Part shown: positions 17,114 through 25,876 of the stretch, in pieces
Position numbering within the stretch: the first letter of the stretch is position 1
How the letters are laid out: each line of letters opens with the position of its first letter
NCBI RefSeq assembly: GCF_004349085.1
Contig: NZ_SMFM01000006.1
Location: 1-64,000, forward strand
From: Flavobacterium caseinilyticum
Lineage (GTDB): Bacteria > Bacteroidota > Bacteroidia > Flavobacteriales > Flavobacteriaceae
Length of the DNA: 64,000 nucleotides
Direction: 5' to 3'
Notes under the pieces: generated by a model
Seen by the model: only the letters and a program-made list of their open reading frames with translations
Databases searched by the model: none
Told to the model about the DNA's origin: nothing
Translations under genes and position numbers: made by a program

Positions 17114-17171
17114 TGCCAACAGCTAGAGATTCGTTGCGTGCGCAGCACGAACAATGAAACTCCGGTTGAAC
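17114..17171 (+). other. 58-bp attC-like site of module B
   Basis: TGCCAAC left core, GTTGAAC right core, identical interior to the site at 14370. It starts 12 bases after the cassette stop. Confidence 0.8.
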
Positions 17172-17230
17172 GGAACCGTTCACTGGCAGGAACTATGGAG
17201 TTATCGTAAAGTTTTAAAGGAGAATTTCAA

Positions 17231-17255
17231 GAGGATTTAGTGTCCTCTTTTTTTT
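17231..17255 (+). terminator. terminator in module B
   Basis: GAGGA-TTTAGTG-TCCTC plus T-run. Ends the transcript of the coiled-coil membrane protein gene. Confidence 0.75.
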
Positions 17256-17289
17256 GAGAAGGATTTTGGGTTTAGTTTCGTATTTTCGG

Positions 17290-17787
17290 TCACTTATGAA
17301 CACACGTTCCCTTACCCATAAAATTAGTTTTGACATGAAACTATGTTTTGCCTACCTCCAAAAAACCATCGATAGGTATAGTTTCGCCACTCATCAAATC
17401 AGGACCTTCCAAGAACGAAACAAATAGTTTGAAAGTGTTCTTTGATGCGATTTGGTTATTTTTTGTAAAATCGGTAATACTGTGGTAATTGGAACTAATA
17501 TCTTCTAAAAGCCATTGCATTTCGACGTTTCTTAAAGATTCCTTTTCAAGATCTCGACCACTTCTCACTCCGTTGAGATAACCGTATAAATATATCTTTA
17601 GAAATACTTTACTATTGGAACTCGGGCGACCTTCGATCTTGAACGTGTTTATAGCAAAATCGAGCTTAGAAATATCAATAAGCTCTACAAAGACATCTGC
17701 AAAACATATCTAATTATCAGGACTTATAGTGTCTTCTAAACTTGAAAAACGCATTTGTTGACGGGAAATACCTGTGATGTGTTGCAT
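17290..17787 (-). pseudogene. IS1182 transposase N-terminal fragment, copy B
   Basis: Recognisable pieces include RSGRDLEKESLRNVEMQWLL and DLMSGETIPIDGFLEV. A stop inside the N-terminal part breaks the frame. No catalytic core. Confidence 0.8.
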
Positions 17788-17830
17788 TCTTAAAAATACG
17801 AAAAATCTTCTTTTTATACTAGTATTTTGT

Positions 17831-17838
17831 TATATTTG
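17831..17838 (+). promoter_or_regulatory. TATATTTG promoter-like box, module B
   Basis: Same position relative to the IS end as in the other five modules; points at the gene starting at 17915. Confidence 0.5.
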
Positions 17839-17914
17839 AAGATAATACAACGGAGGTTTTTTCACAGACTGACGTTACCGGCTATAACTACCTTGGAAAC
17901 CGAAAAATTTAAAA

Positions 17915-18430
17915 ATGGATAATTTTAATAATTTACAATCTCATACTAATTTTTTTAGTATTCTTCTAGTGCTAATAGCAATATGTCTTTTCTATTATGT
18001 TGTAAAGAATTATAAAACAATCAACTCTCAGTTGAAATTGATATTGATTATTATTATAATTGCTATCCCTTTTAAAATTTATGACACAATTGGAAATGAC
18101 AATCAAATACAATCTTTAGTGAAAAATTTTGATGTCACTAATGGGAAAGTTATAAAACATATAAGAGGAAAAGGAAAAGCAATTAGTTATATTGAGTTTA
18201 AATATTATGTGAATAATATTAAAATAGTTAAGCAATATGATGACACATACTACAGTAGTTTCCCTGTTGAAAAACCCAATTTTAATTCTGACTATTTAGT
18301 AATTTATGAAAAGGGAAATCCGAATAATAGTTTAATCTTATTAAACTATGAATTGAAAGATAAAAACGATTTGGAGAAATATAAAATTGAATTCCAAAAA
18401 AAAATTCCTGAAAACGCATTCAATCACTAA
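17915..18430 (+). CDS. unknown membrane protein (cassette)
   Basis: 171 aa. Two N-terminal membrane helices (about 14-30 FFSILLVLIAICLFYYVV and 39-55 LKLILIIIIIAIPFKIY) precede a soluble strand-rich domain. That domain (about 75-150: VTNGKVIKHIRGKGKAISYI, EFKYYVNNIKIVKQYDDTYY, DYLVIYEKGNPNNSLIL) resembles DUF3592-type extracytoplasmic domains in strand order. The assignment is tentative. The start follows module B by 43 bases. Confidence 0.7.
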   Translation: MDNFNNLQSHTNFFSILLVLIAICLFYYVVKNYKTINSQLKLILIIIIIAIPFKIYDTIGNDNQIQSLVKNFDVTNGKVIKHIRGKGKAISYIEFKYYVNNIKIVKQYDDTYYSSFPVEKPNFNSDYLVIYEKGNPNNSLILLNYELKDKNDLEKYKIEFQKKIPENAFNH

Positions 18431-18519
18431 ATTAAAAAATTTGATTGTGGAATTTTAGCGATAAACCGAAACTTTTGGAATAGGCAGACAAACGTACTCA
18501 ACAAACGTGTTGTTACAGC

Positions 18520-18652
18520 CGGTAACAGCCGTTTCAAGCCATATGTTCGTTTTCGTTAAATAAAAACAATAATTTTCATAACTTCGTTTTTTCCTAACGG
18601 AAAAACCGCAGTTCCTAAGCCGCAAACGGCTTGAAGCGTCGGGATGTTAACA
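18520..18652 (+). other. attC-like recombination site
   Basis: CGGTAACAGCCGTTTCAAGC plus CATATG at the left pairs with GCAAACGGCTTGAAGCGTCG plus GGATGTTAACA at the right. About 90 bases after the stop of the preceding gene. The right core GATGTTAAC itself contains an in-frame ATG for the next gene. Confidence 0.85.
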
Positions 18653-18667
18653 GAAACCTTTGAAAAA

Positions 18668-19174
18668 ATGACGAAAAAAATTATAACTTCTTTAATATTA
18701 ATACTTTCAACAATTCTAATATTTAGTAATACTGCTCGATATGAAGTTGCGAAAAGAGTGAATATGATTTCTGCTGGAAGTTATCCGTTTTCAGAATCTT
18801 ATAAACTTCCCTATTCAGAGACTGAAGTAATAAAAGCCATCGAAAAATTTAAAGAAAAAAATCCGAAATATGAAGTCCCTGAAGTCTCAATTTCCTCTAA
18901 CAATTCATTTAAATTGGAAGACACTAGATCTGAAAATGGATTATGGTTTGTTGCTTTTCTTTACGATTCAAACGAAAACAGAATTTTAAATATTGCAATA
19001 AGAGGAAATGAAACTAATACTACTTTAGAATTCGTCTCTATAAATAATGGTTTTGAAATTGGACATTGGAAAGATATAAATCGTGATTTTTCATATGATG
19101 AAAATCAACAACTAAAAAATAGTTTTGAAAAATTTTATTTAAATCCAATAAAACAAATATTAAAGAACGAATAA
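18668..19174 (+). CDS. unknown secreted or anchored protein (cassette)
   Basis: About 168 aa from 18668, where the signal-like MTKKIITSLILILSTILIFS begins. An earlier in-frame ATG at 18644 lies inside the attC core and would add eight residues (MLTETFEK) before the same signal. The mature part is a small alpha/beta domain (ETEVIKAIEKFKEKNPKYEV, ENGLWFVAFLYDSNENRILN, TLEFVSINNGFEIGHWKDIN). No family recognised. One-gene cassette. Confidence 0.7.
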   Translation: MTKKIITSLILILSTILIFSNTARYEVAKRVNMISAGSYPFSESYKLPYSETEVIKAIEKFKEKNPKYEVPEVSISSNNSFKLEDTRSENGLWFVAFLYDSNENRILNIAIRGNETNTTLEFVSINNGFEIGHWKDINRDFSYDENQQLKNSFEKFYLNPIKQILKNE

Positions 19175-19180
19175 GGCTTC

Positions 19181-19300
19181 TGGTAACACACGTCTTGCGC
19201 CATTTGCGAATTTAGTGGAATTACCGTTTTTTATCGTATTTTCGTTTAGCCGAAAATACTCGTCTTCGTAAGTCGCAAACGGCACAAGGCGCGAGAACGT
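19181..19300 (+). other. attC-like site interrupted by a MITE
   Basis: TGGTAACACACGTCTTGCGC plus CATTTGCGA pairs with TCGCAAACGGCACAAGGCGC plus GAGAACGT. The right core is split by the MITE and resumes as ACGTTAGTGG at 19409. The centre matches the site at 13241. Confidence 0.85.
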
Positions 19301-19408
19301 CAGGCTGTGAAAAAACCTCTTCAAATCTAGAAAGTATTCGGAGGGCTCCAAAGAATAATCTCAAATATGGAATTCTCATGAGGTTGATTTTAGTTTTTTC
19401 ACAGACTG
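19301..19408 (+). mobile_element. MITE type B, 108 bp
   Basis: Ends CAGGCTGTGAAAAAACCTC and GTTTTTTCACAGACTG, flanked by ACGT direct repeats (19297-19300, 19409-19412). No coding capacity. The right end is the same as in the six composite modules, so it belongs to the same IS group. A sister copy lies at 31561. Confidence 0.85.
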
Positions 19409-19460
19409 ACGTTAGTGGCAAGCTGTCCGCAGAATCGCAGAAAATCATTAAAAACAGAAT

Positions 19461-20618
19461 ATGAAATTATTATATTTTACATTTTTACTCATCTTAACAA
19501 ATAGCTTTTACACAACAGCACAAGAAATTTCTGTAAATATTGGTTTAGATACTTTAAGTTTAGAGAGAAATAAAATTGTCAAACTGTGGAGTAATTATTT
19601 AAAATCAAATCCAGATGAAATAAATAACAATCCAAATTGGTGTGAAAATGACAAAATAAAATACAAAAGTTATGATTTATTGAAAAGCGAAGGATTTTTA
19701 AGTCCGTCACTTTATTACTTTCAATTGAACAATAAAATACTATCAATATCAAAAAAAGAAAATGATTATATTATAAAATCAGCATTTTATGATAGTGAAA
19801 CTTTTGATATTTATGCAATAACAAATGTAGTTGCAACAAAATTAAATGATAAATTTTACCTTACAAATTATCAGCCAAAACTTATTAAAGAATGGAGAAC
19901 CAAAACAATAGGTAATATTACTTATCATTATTTTCCTGAATATCATTTCGATGAAAAAAAAGCAGAACAAGCAAACGCATATTTAAATAAAATTTGTTCT
20001 GTGTTTGAACTAAAGCCTGAAAAAATTAATTATTTTATTTGCCGTGATTGCGAAGATATTTTTAGAGTAAAAGGATTTGATTATGTGTTATCAATGGGAA
20101 ATGGAAAAGAATGTGGCTTTTTTGATAAATATAATAATATAATTTACGCTACGGCTTTTGCAGGTGAAAACCACCAACACGAAATCACTCATTTTATAAA
20201 TAACTATTTTCCAAATGCAAATGAATTACTATTAACAGGACTTTCAGCATATTGGGGAGAAGAAAATGCTCACAAAGGAAAACCTTTGCTATATAGTATT
20301 AAAAGAGTAAATGAATATTTGAAAAATCATCCTGAAATTGATTTAAACAAACCGAATGAGTTTTGGAAATTAGACGAAGAAACAAATCCTCAATATGTTA
20401 CTGGAGCTATAATTTGCGATGTTGCATTTGAAAAAGGAGGAATTAATACATTAAAACGTTTTCTAAATAATAGCAAAAGCGAAGAGGAATTCCTTTTGTT
20501 CATAGAAAAAGAATTGAAAGTAAAAAAAGGAGATTTGAACAAAACTATAAGACAGAGGATAGAGAAAATATCCACCGAAAATAAGTTTGATAATGCAAAA
20601 ATAAAAGCCAGCCACTAA
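19461..20618 (+). CDS. putative secreted zinc metallopeptidase-like protein (cassette)
   Basis: 385 aa with signal peptide MKLLYFTFLLILTNSFYTTAQ. Residues about 230-260 carry NHQHEITHFINNYFPNANEL, that is an HExxH zinc site, followed about 25 residues on by a GLSAYWGE segment where gluzincins keep a third ligand Glu. This resembles peptidase-MA-like domains. The C-terminus (GAIICDVAFEKGGINTLKRF) also fits that fold. The substrate is unknown and the family name is inferred from motifs only. One of the longest cassettes in the array. Confidence 0.7.
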   Translation: MKLLYFTFLLILTNSFYTTAQEISVNIGLDTLSLERNKIVKLWSNYLKSNPDEINNNPNWCENDKIKYKSYDLLKSEGFLSPSLYYFQLNNKILSISKKENDYIIKSAFYDSETFDIYAITNVVATKLNDKFYLTNYQPKLIKEWRTKTIGNITYHYFPEYHFDEKKAEQANAYLNKICSVFELKPEKINYFICRDCEDIFRVKGFDYVLSMGNGKECGFFDKYNNIIYATAFAGENHQHEITHFINNYFPNANELLLTGLSAYWGEENAHKGKPLLYSIKRVNEYLKNHPEIDLNKPNEFWKLDEETNPQYVTGAIICDVAFEKGGINTLKRFLNNSKSEEEFLLFIEKELKVKKGDLNKTIRQRIEKISTENKFDNAKIKASH

Positions 20619-20670
20619 CAGCTAGAGATTCGTTGCGTGCGCAGCACAAACAATGAAACTCCGGTTGAAC
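20613..20670 (+). other. 58-bp attC-like site of module C
   Basis: CACTAAC left core overlaps the stop codon of the metallopeptidase-like gene; GTTGAAC right core. Confidence 0.8.
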
Positions 20671-20788
20671 GGAACCGTTCACTGGCAGGAACTATGGAGT
20701 TATCGTAAAGTTTTAAGAGAGAATGTCAAGAGCATTTAGTGTCCTCTTTTTTTTGAGAAGTATTTTGGATTTGGTTTCGTATTTTCGG

Positions 20789-21284
20789 TCACTTTTGAAA
20801 ACAAGTTACCTTACCCATAAAATTAGTTTTGACAGGAAATTGTGTTTTGGCTACCTCCGAAAAACCATCGATAGCTATAGTTTCGCAACTTATCAAATCA
20901 CCATCCTTTAAGAATGAAACAAATAATTTGAAAGTGTTATTTAATGCGATTGGATCCTTTTTCTGAAATCGGTAATGCTGTGTAATTGGCACGAATATCT
21001 TCTTAAAGCCATTGCATTTCCATGTTTCTGAAACATTCCTTTTCAAGATTTCGACCGCCCCTGACTCCGTTAAGATAACCATATAAATAAATCTATAGAA
21101 ACACTTTACTATTGAAACTCGGACGACCTTCGGTCTTGAGCGTTTTTATAGCAAAATCAAGCTTATAGAGGTCTATATGCTCTACAAAGGCATCTATAAA
21201 TCGCACCTGATTATCGGGACTTATAGTGTCTTCTAAACTTGAAAAACGTATTTGTTGACGGGAAATATCTGTGATATGTTGCAT
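20789..21284 (-). pseudogene. IS1182 transposase N-terminal fragment, copy C
   Basis: It begins MQHITDISRQQIRFSSLEDT and carries KTLKTEGRPSFNSKVFL, but is frameshifted in the middle and near YHSI. No catalytic core. Confidence 0.8.
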
Positions 21285-21327
21285 TCTTAAAAATACGAAA
21301 AATCTTCTTTTTATACAAGTATTTTGT

Positions 21328-21335
21328 TATATTTG
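21328..21335 (+). promoter_or_regulatory. TATATTTG promoter-like box, module C
   Basis: Points at the nuclease gene starting at 21413. Confidence 0.5.
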
Positions 21336-21412
21336 AAAATAATACAACGGAGGTTTTTTCACAGACTGACTTTATAGGCAATTTGTGGGCAAGAATATCA
21401 AATATAGAATAA

Positions 21413-22996
21413 ATGGCAAAACAGCAGATTGAAGATAAAATTCGAGATAAACTCGCTATAAAACTTAACCTAATTGAAGATGGATTGACATATATTGATG
21501 ACGAATATCATCTCAAAAATCCAAATGGAGCTGGTGGTTTTGTAGATATATTTGCCAATGATACCAATAATAACTTTGTAATTATAGAGGTAAAGCGTTC
21601 AGACGCCGCATCAAGAGAAGCGATTACAGAACTTTCAAAATATGTTGCCCTTCTAAAGCGAAAAAAAAATCTTAAGAATAGTGAAATACGGTTAATTGTA
21701 ATTTCGACACATTGGCATGAATTATTAGTCCCATTTTCAGAGTTTTATCATGCAACTAATTATCAATTGAGTGGTTTTAAGCTTACTGTTGACAAAGATT
21801 ATAATCCAATTTCAGTTGAAAAAATTGAAGCACTTCCTGAAATTGAGGGTAGAAATATTTGTAGGCGACATTTTATTAGATATTATAAAACTTATGACGA
21901 TTTACTTGATTCAAAAAAAGAAATTGTTAAGCAAGCCACTACTTTAGGTATACACGACTTTATTCTTGTAGTATTTAATTTGAATTTTGTGGACCCATTT
22001 TATGGAGCAACAAAAGTGCTTTATTGGGCGCCACAACTCAAATCGCGTGAATTTTATATTGAAAAGCTTACTGAAGTTCTAGATTCAGAAAGTCTTAATG
22101 AAATATTAGAAACAATAGACGAACTTGATGACGAGGATGCATTAGACGAATTATCTGAAAGATTAGACGGTGAGATTGATGTAACTTGTGAAACTTGCGA
22201 AATTGGATATCCAGAAAAATTAACCGATAGACTCAATGAAATGTGGAGTCTCGAAAAAGTTTTCAAACATGGAGTTTTTCAGGAAGATGAACGTCTTTCT
22301 GAACCTATGATTCTGATGGATTTAAAAGGTCTTAATGGAGCATCATTTATGCATTTTTTCTCTACGCTAAAAAGTGAAAACCGCTCAAAATTTAACGAAA
22401 TTGAATCGAATATAGAAACTCCGTTTTTCAACAACTCAATTTGGAAACATGATGTCAAAGACATTATTTCTTATTGCAAGAAAAAGACTCATTCAACCAT
22501 GTTAATTTCTATTTTTAATAAAGATGACATTTTTGAAACCATTTGGCAATCGATTTCTTGTAGAGACTCAAAATTGTGGGCACCTCGTTTTTTTGTTATA
22601 GTTGATCCAAATGATTCCTCTAAAGCCGTTGAGTTTTTTAGTGGAGAAATTGTTTGGGAAAGAAAACAATTTGAGATAAATAACATAATTCAAGAATCGT
22701 TTAAAAACTTCGAAGAATATCTTTTTGCAAGACATTTTGGAGAACAAAGGCAACATAATCATTTGCTTATGGAAAAAATGGGATTAAAATATGTCACCAA
22801 CTACAAAAAAGTCGGTAAAAAAGTCGAAACGGATTTGAACGACATTTTGATTCGTAATAAAACAATATCTGAAAAAAGCAAAATCGAAACTGTGCCTTTT
22901 GATACATTTCTTACAGAAAATATAAACGAGTTAATGATTCTGTTCAATTACTTTGAAAATGCGCATGTAGGTAATGGAATGTTCGCAAATTTTTAA
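21413..22996 (+). CDS. NucS-like (DUF91/PD-(D/E)xK) nuclease-domain protein (cassette)
   Basis: 527 aa. Residues about 1-110 carry a restriction-endonuclease fold core: AGGFVDIFAND (Asp45), FVIIEVKRSDA (Glu59, Lys61) and the helix SREAITELSKYVALLKRKKN, the pattern of NucS/DUF91 nucleases. NucS acts on branched or mismatched DNA. The remaining 400 residues are not recognised. They include an acidic stretch (ETIDELDDEDALDELSERLD) and a CETCEIGYPEKL segment with two Cys. A nuclease with a large unknown extension in a mobile cassette fits a defence or conflict role; this is inference. Confidence 0.75.
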   Translation: MAKQQIEDKIRDKLAIKLNLIEDGLTYIDDEYHLKNPNGAGGFVDIFANDTNNNFVIIEVKRSDAASREAITELSKYVALLKRKKNLKNSEIRLIVISTHWHELLVPFSEFYHATNYQLSGFKLTVDKDYNPISVEKIEALPEIEGRNICRRHFIRYYKTYDDLLDSKKEIVKQATTLGIHDFILVVFNLNFVDPFYGATKVLYWAPQLKSREFYIEKLTEVLDSESLNEILETIDELDDEDALDELSERLDGEIDVTCETCEIGYPEKLTDRLNEMWSLEKVFKHGVFQEDERLSEPMILMDLKGLNGASFMHFFSTLKSENRSKFNEIESNIETPFFNNSIWKHDVKDIISYCKKKTHSTMLISIFNKDDIFETIWQSISCRDSKLWAPRFFVIVDPNDSSKAVEFFSGEIVWERKQFEINNIIQESFKNFEEYLFARHFGEQRQHNHLLMEKMGLKYVTNYKKVGKKVETDLNDILIRNKTISEKSKIETVPFDTFLTENINELMILFNYFENAHVGNGMFANF

Positions 22997-23007
22997 ATTC
23001 AAACTGC

Positions 23008-23136
23008 CTATAACACAAGCTATAATAAATTGCTGCCTTTCAATTAAATAGAACCACTTTTTTTCATAACTTCCAACCTGGTAACAGAGAATACTCAGCT
23101 TCGAAAGCCGCAACTTCTCATAGCCTGACGTTGGCA
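23008..23136 (+). other. attC-like recombination site
   Basis: CTATAACACAAGCTATAATA plus AATTGCTGCC pairs with AAAGCCGCAACTTCTCATAG plus CCTGACGTTGGCA. Cores CTATAAC and GTTGGCA. Confidence 0.85.
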
Positions 23137-23274
23137 ATAATTCTACATATTTTCAGCTAAAATGGCCTCCTTCATCTACCGGAAGAAATTGAAAATTTAA
23201 GTTAAATTGTGGAGAATTATCTAATTGCAAATAATTGAATTTTAAAAGTTTGATAAAAATATTAGTTTAGAATT

Positions 23275-23688
23275 ATGAAAAAGACCTTGACAACTTTAAT
23301 GATTTTACTTTTAACTACTTTTTGTTTTTCTCAAACATTTAAGGATTATGAGCGTAGAAGACTTAATTCATTTGAAATTAATCTGAGTTCAATTGACTTA
23401 AATAATTCAACTAACTATTTGAATTTAGTTACAATTTTAGAAAAAGATAAAAAAAGGATAAGAAATAAAACAATTGGAATAGTTTTGACTTCTCTGTCTG
23501 CATTGGCTACAACATTTGGAATTATGGTAATTTCAAATTCTAAAAATGACCGAGAAGGAGTCGGACAATCTATTGGAACTATGTTTATCGCTGTCGGAAC
23601 TATTGAATTAGGGGTATCAATACCTCTATTCATTTCTTCAAAAAAAAGAAAAAAAGAGAGGAATAAACTAATTGAATATTATAGATAG
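23275..23688 (+). CDS. unknown small membrane protein with signal sequence (cassette)
   Basis: 137 aa. N-terminal signal (KKTLTTLMILLLTTFCFSQ), a short exported helical segment (about 20-60), then two membrane helices (about 66-86 TIGIVLTSLSALATTFGIMV and 97-118 SIGTMFIAVGTIELGVSIPL) and a basic tail (SSKKRKKERNKL). No family recognised. The gene starts 139 bases after its core site, a longer leader than usual here. Confidence 0.7.
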   Translation: MKKTLTTLMILLLTTFCFSQTFKDYERRRLNSFEINLSSIDLNNSTNYLNLVTILEKDKKRIRNKTIGIVLTSLSALATTFGIMVISNSKNDREGVGQSIGTMFIAVGTIELGVSIPLFISSKKRKKERNKLIEYYR

Positions 23689-23709
23689 TGAAAGTATTGA
23701 AAAATAACT

Positions 23710-23839
23710 ATTGCCATTAGCCACTTCAAAGGATTACAGCACTTGTCTTAATGGAAAGTTGGTTTTATATTTGGGATGATTTGGCAAATCCTAATAATGG
23801 ACTTAATTTAGTCCCAAACTGCGTGTAGCGCCGGAACGT
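23710..23839 (+). other. type 1 attC-like site interrupted by a MITE
   Basis: TTGCCATTAGCCACTTCAAA plus GGATT at the left and TTTAGTCCCAAACTGCGTGT plus AGCGCCGGAACGT at the right follow the type 1 pattern. The left core is decayed (GCCATT). The right core continues after the MITE as ACGTTATGTGC. Confidence 0.75.
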
Positions 23840-23948
23840 CAGACTGTCTAATAACCTCAATTTTGAGTTTTAGTATTCGTACTCATATCTTTAAAAATTT
23901 TCAAATATGTGATTCTCAGAGAACTTTTTAAGGTTTTTAGACAGACTG
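23840..23948 (+). mobile_element. MITE type A, 109 bp
   Basis: Ends CAGACTGTCTAATAACC and, inverted, CAGTCTGTCTAAAAACC, with ACGT direct repeats (23836-23839, 23949-23952). The ends match those of the complete IS at 10690 closely, which could supply the transposase. Confidence 0.85.
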
Positions 23949-24003
23949 ACGTTATGTGCAAGCTAAAACCAAAAGAAGGCAAATTGAAAAACTACTAAAA
24001 TCA

Positions 24004-24360
24004 ATGGATTCTAAAATAGAAAAATATGTTGAATTAACCGTTTTACACGGGAACCTCATTGAAGAAGGAAACAAAAAAGCCAATAAAATTCATTCAGATA
24101 TTGAAAAAGAACTAGTTTTTTTACGGGTAACTAAAAATGAAACTAAAACCGAATTTTATAAATTATTGGACCACGAAAATCCATCAGTTAAACTTTGGAC
24201 AGCAACAGAACTTCTAAGTACAAATGAATTAAGAAGTATGCAAATTTTAGAGAGTTTAACAAAAGAAAAAAATATTATTGGACTCACATCAAAAACAATA
24301 ATAGAAATGTGGAGAAAAGGAATGATGATAAAAATAAATTGGGAGGACAACTTAAAATAA
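24004..24360 (+). CDS. DUF2019-like helical repeat protein (cassette)
   Basis: 118 aa from ATG 24004. A GTG at 23956 inside the cassette core would add 16 residues and cannot be excluded. The helix pattern DHENPSVKLWTATELLS and SMQILESLTKEKNIIGLTSK followed by TIIEMWRKG is the signature of DUF2019, a HEAT-like helical domain common in immunity-type or unknown loci. No catalytic residues. Cassette between a MITE-split attC and module D. Confidence 0.65.
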   Translation: MDSKIEKYVELTVLHGNLIEEGNKKANKIHSDIEKELVFLRVTKNETKTEFYKLLDHENPSVKLWTATELLSTNELRSMQILESLTKEKNIIGLTSKTIIEMWRKGMMIKINWEDNLK

Positions 24361-24385
24361 AAAATAGCATCTAAAAATAGCCAGC

Positions 24386-24443
24386 ACATAACAGCTAGAG
24401 ATTCGTTGCGTGCGCAGCACGAACAATGAATCTCCGGTTGAAC
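24386..24443 (+). other. 58-bp attC-like site of module D
   Basis: ACATAAC left core, GTTGAAC right core, one base different inside (TGAATCTCC). Confidence 0.8.
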
Positions 24444-24502
24444 GGAACTGGTCACTGGCAGGAACTATGGAATTATCGTAAAGTTTTGAGAGAGAATGTC
24501 AA

Positions 24503-24527
24503 GAGGATTTAGTGTCCTCTTTTTTTT
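24503..24527 (+). terminator. terminator in module D
   Basis: GAGGA-TTTAGTG-TCCTC followed by T-run. Confidence 0.75.
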
Positions 24528-24560
24528 GAGAAGGATTTTGGTTTTAGTTTCATGTTTTCG

Positions 24561-25057
24561 GTATCTTTTGAACACAAGTTACCTTAACCGTAAAATTAGT
24601 TTAACAGGAAATTGTGTTTTGGCAACCACCAAAAAACCATCTATAGATATGGTTTCGCCACTTATCAAATCAACATATTTCAATAACGAAACAAATAGTT
24701 TGAAAGTGTTCTTTGATGCGATTGGGTTATTTTTATGAAATAGGTAATGCTTTGATAATTGGGACGAATTTCTACTAAAAGACATTGCATTTTAATGTTT
24801 CTGAAAAACTACTTTTCTAGATCTCGATCACTTCTAATTGCGTTGAGATAACCATATAAATACATCTTTAGAAACAATTTACTATTGAAACTCGGGCGAC
24901 CTTCGGTCTTGAGCGTTTTTGCAGCAAAATCAACCTTAGAAATATCACTAAGCTCTACAAAAGAATCTATAAATCGCACCTGATTATCGGGACTTATAGT
25001 ATCTTGTAAACTTGAAAAACGCATTTGCTGACGGGAAATACCTGTGATGTGTTGCAT
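24561..25057 (-). pseudogene. IS1182 transposase N-terminal fragment, copy D
   Basis: The first 82 residues are open (MQHITGISRQQMRFSSLQDT to GYLNAIRSDRDLEK). The rest is frameshifted, but DLISGETISIDGFLVVAKT can still be read. Confidence 0.8.
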
Positions 25058-25100
25058 TCTTAAAAATACGAAAAATCTTCTTTTTATGCTAGTATTTTGT

Positions 25101-25108
25101 TATATTTG
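25101..25108 (+). promoter_or_regulatory. TATATTTG promoter-like box, module D
   Basis: Points at the glycosylase-like gene starting at 25172. Confidence 0.5.
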
Positions 25109-25171
25109 ATGATAAATACAACGGAGGTTTTTTCACAGACTGACCTTGGCAGAAACATTAAAAAAATAACT

Positions 25172-25876
25172 ATGGAAATAAACCACGCATTAATAAATTG
25201 GGATTTAGTAGAAGCTAATGAAATCTCTAAGAACGCAAAAACTTTAATTTTAGGCTCATTTAATCCTAATAAACCTAACCCTAATGAAAACACTAATTTT
25301 TATTACGGAAGAAATACAAATCATTTTTGGAAAAGCATTTCAAGGAATTTAAATCTACCTGAAAACTATTTTTTTGAGAATAATAGAAGAAAACTTGATT
25401 GTATGAGCAAATATGAATTTTGCTTTTTTGATTTAATAAATTCAATTGATTTTATTTGCAATGACAATGAAGTTTTAAATCAATATGTGAATGACAAAAT
25501 TTTCACAACTTTCGATGATACTGAATTATTTAAAGTTCGTCCTTTTAATTATCAAAACAACCCGAACATAATTCATAAAAATGTGAATTTTAATCATCAT
25601 ATTTTTGAATTTTTAGAAGATAATAAAATTAGTAAAGTGATTCATACTTTAGGGAATAATAGAATTGATTTAAATTTAGTTGCAAAACCAGTAAATAATA
25701 ATTTAGGTTTTACACCCTTCGTAAATCAAATTATAGAAATTTGTAACAATAATCAAATAGAATTTATAGCAACATCTTATAGTCCTTCGCAAACAGCAGT
25801 TAATCGTGGTGGTGCAGAAAATCAAAATAATTTAGATGCTTGGATTGCAGTAAATGTTCTAAATATAAATCAATAA
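25172..25876 (+). CDS. uracil-DNA glycosylase superfamily protein (cassette)
   Basis: 234 aa from ATG 25172; an in-frame extension to 25097 runs through the IS end and is not used here. Motif 1 of the superfamily is TLILGSFNPN followed by NFYYGRNTNHFWKSI, the layout of the hypoxanthine/uracil glycosylase branch. Motif 2 is ATSYSPSQTA near the C-terminus. These enzymes remove deaminated bases from DNA. It is the second deaminated-base repair gene in the array, after endonuclease V. It is coupled to the next gene by TAATG overlap. Superfamily assignment is good; the base removed is not known. Confidence 0.8.
   Translation: MEINHALINWDLVEANEISKNAKTLILGSFNPNKPNPNENTNFYYGRNTNHFWKSISRNLNLPENYFFENNRRKLDCMSKYEFCFFDLINSIDFICNDNEVLNQYVNDKIFTTFDDTELFKVRPFNYQNNPNIIHKNVNFNHHIFEFLEDNKISKVIHTLGNNRIDLNLVAKPVNNNLGFTPFVNQIIEICNNNQIEFIATSYSPSQTAVNRGGAENQNNLDAWIAVNVLNINQ

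Larger units (their letters stand above)
17165..17871 (+). mobile_element. composite spacer module B (IS1182 remnant)
   Basis: Same order as module A: GAACGG palindrome, terminator, antisense transposase fragment, TATATTTG, IS end CACAGACTG. The following core is ACGTTACC. Confidence 0.8.
20664..21368 (+). mobile_element. composite spacer module C (IS1182 remnant)
   Basis: Same architecture as A and B. The terminator stem has one mismatch (GAGCA against TCCTC, 20730-20754). The final core has decayed to ACTTTATAGG. Confidence 0.8.
24437..25142 (+). mobile_element. composite spacer module D (IS1182 remnant)
   Basis: Same order as the other modules. The following core has decayed to ACCTTGGCAG. 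Confidence 0.8.
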
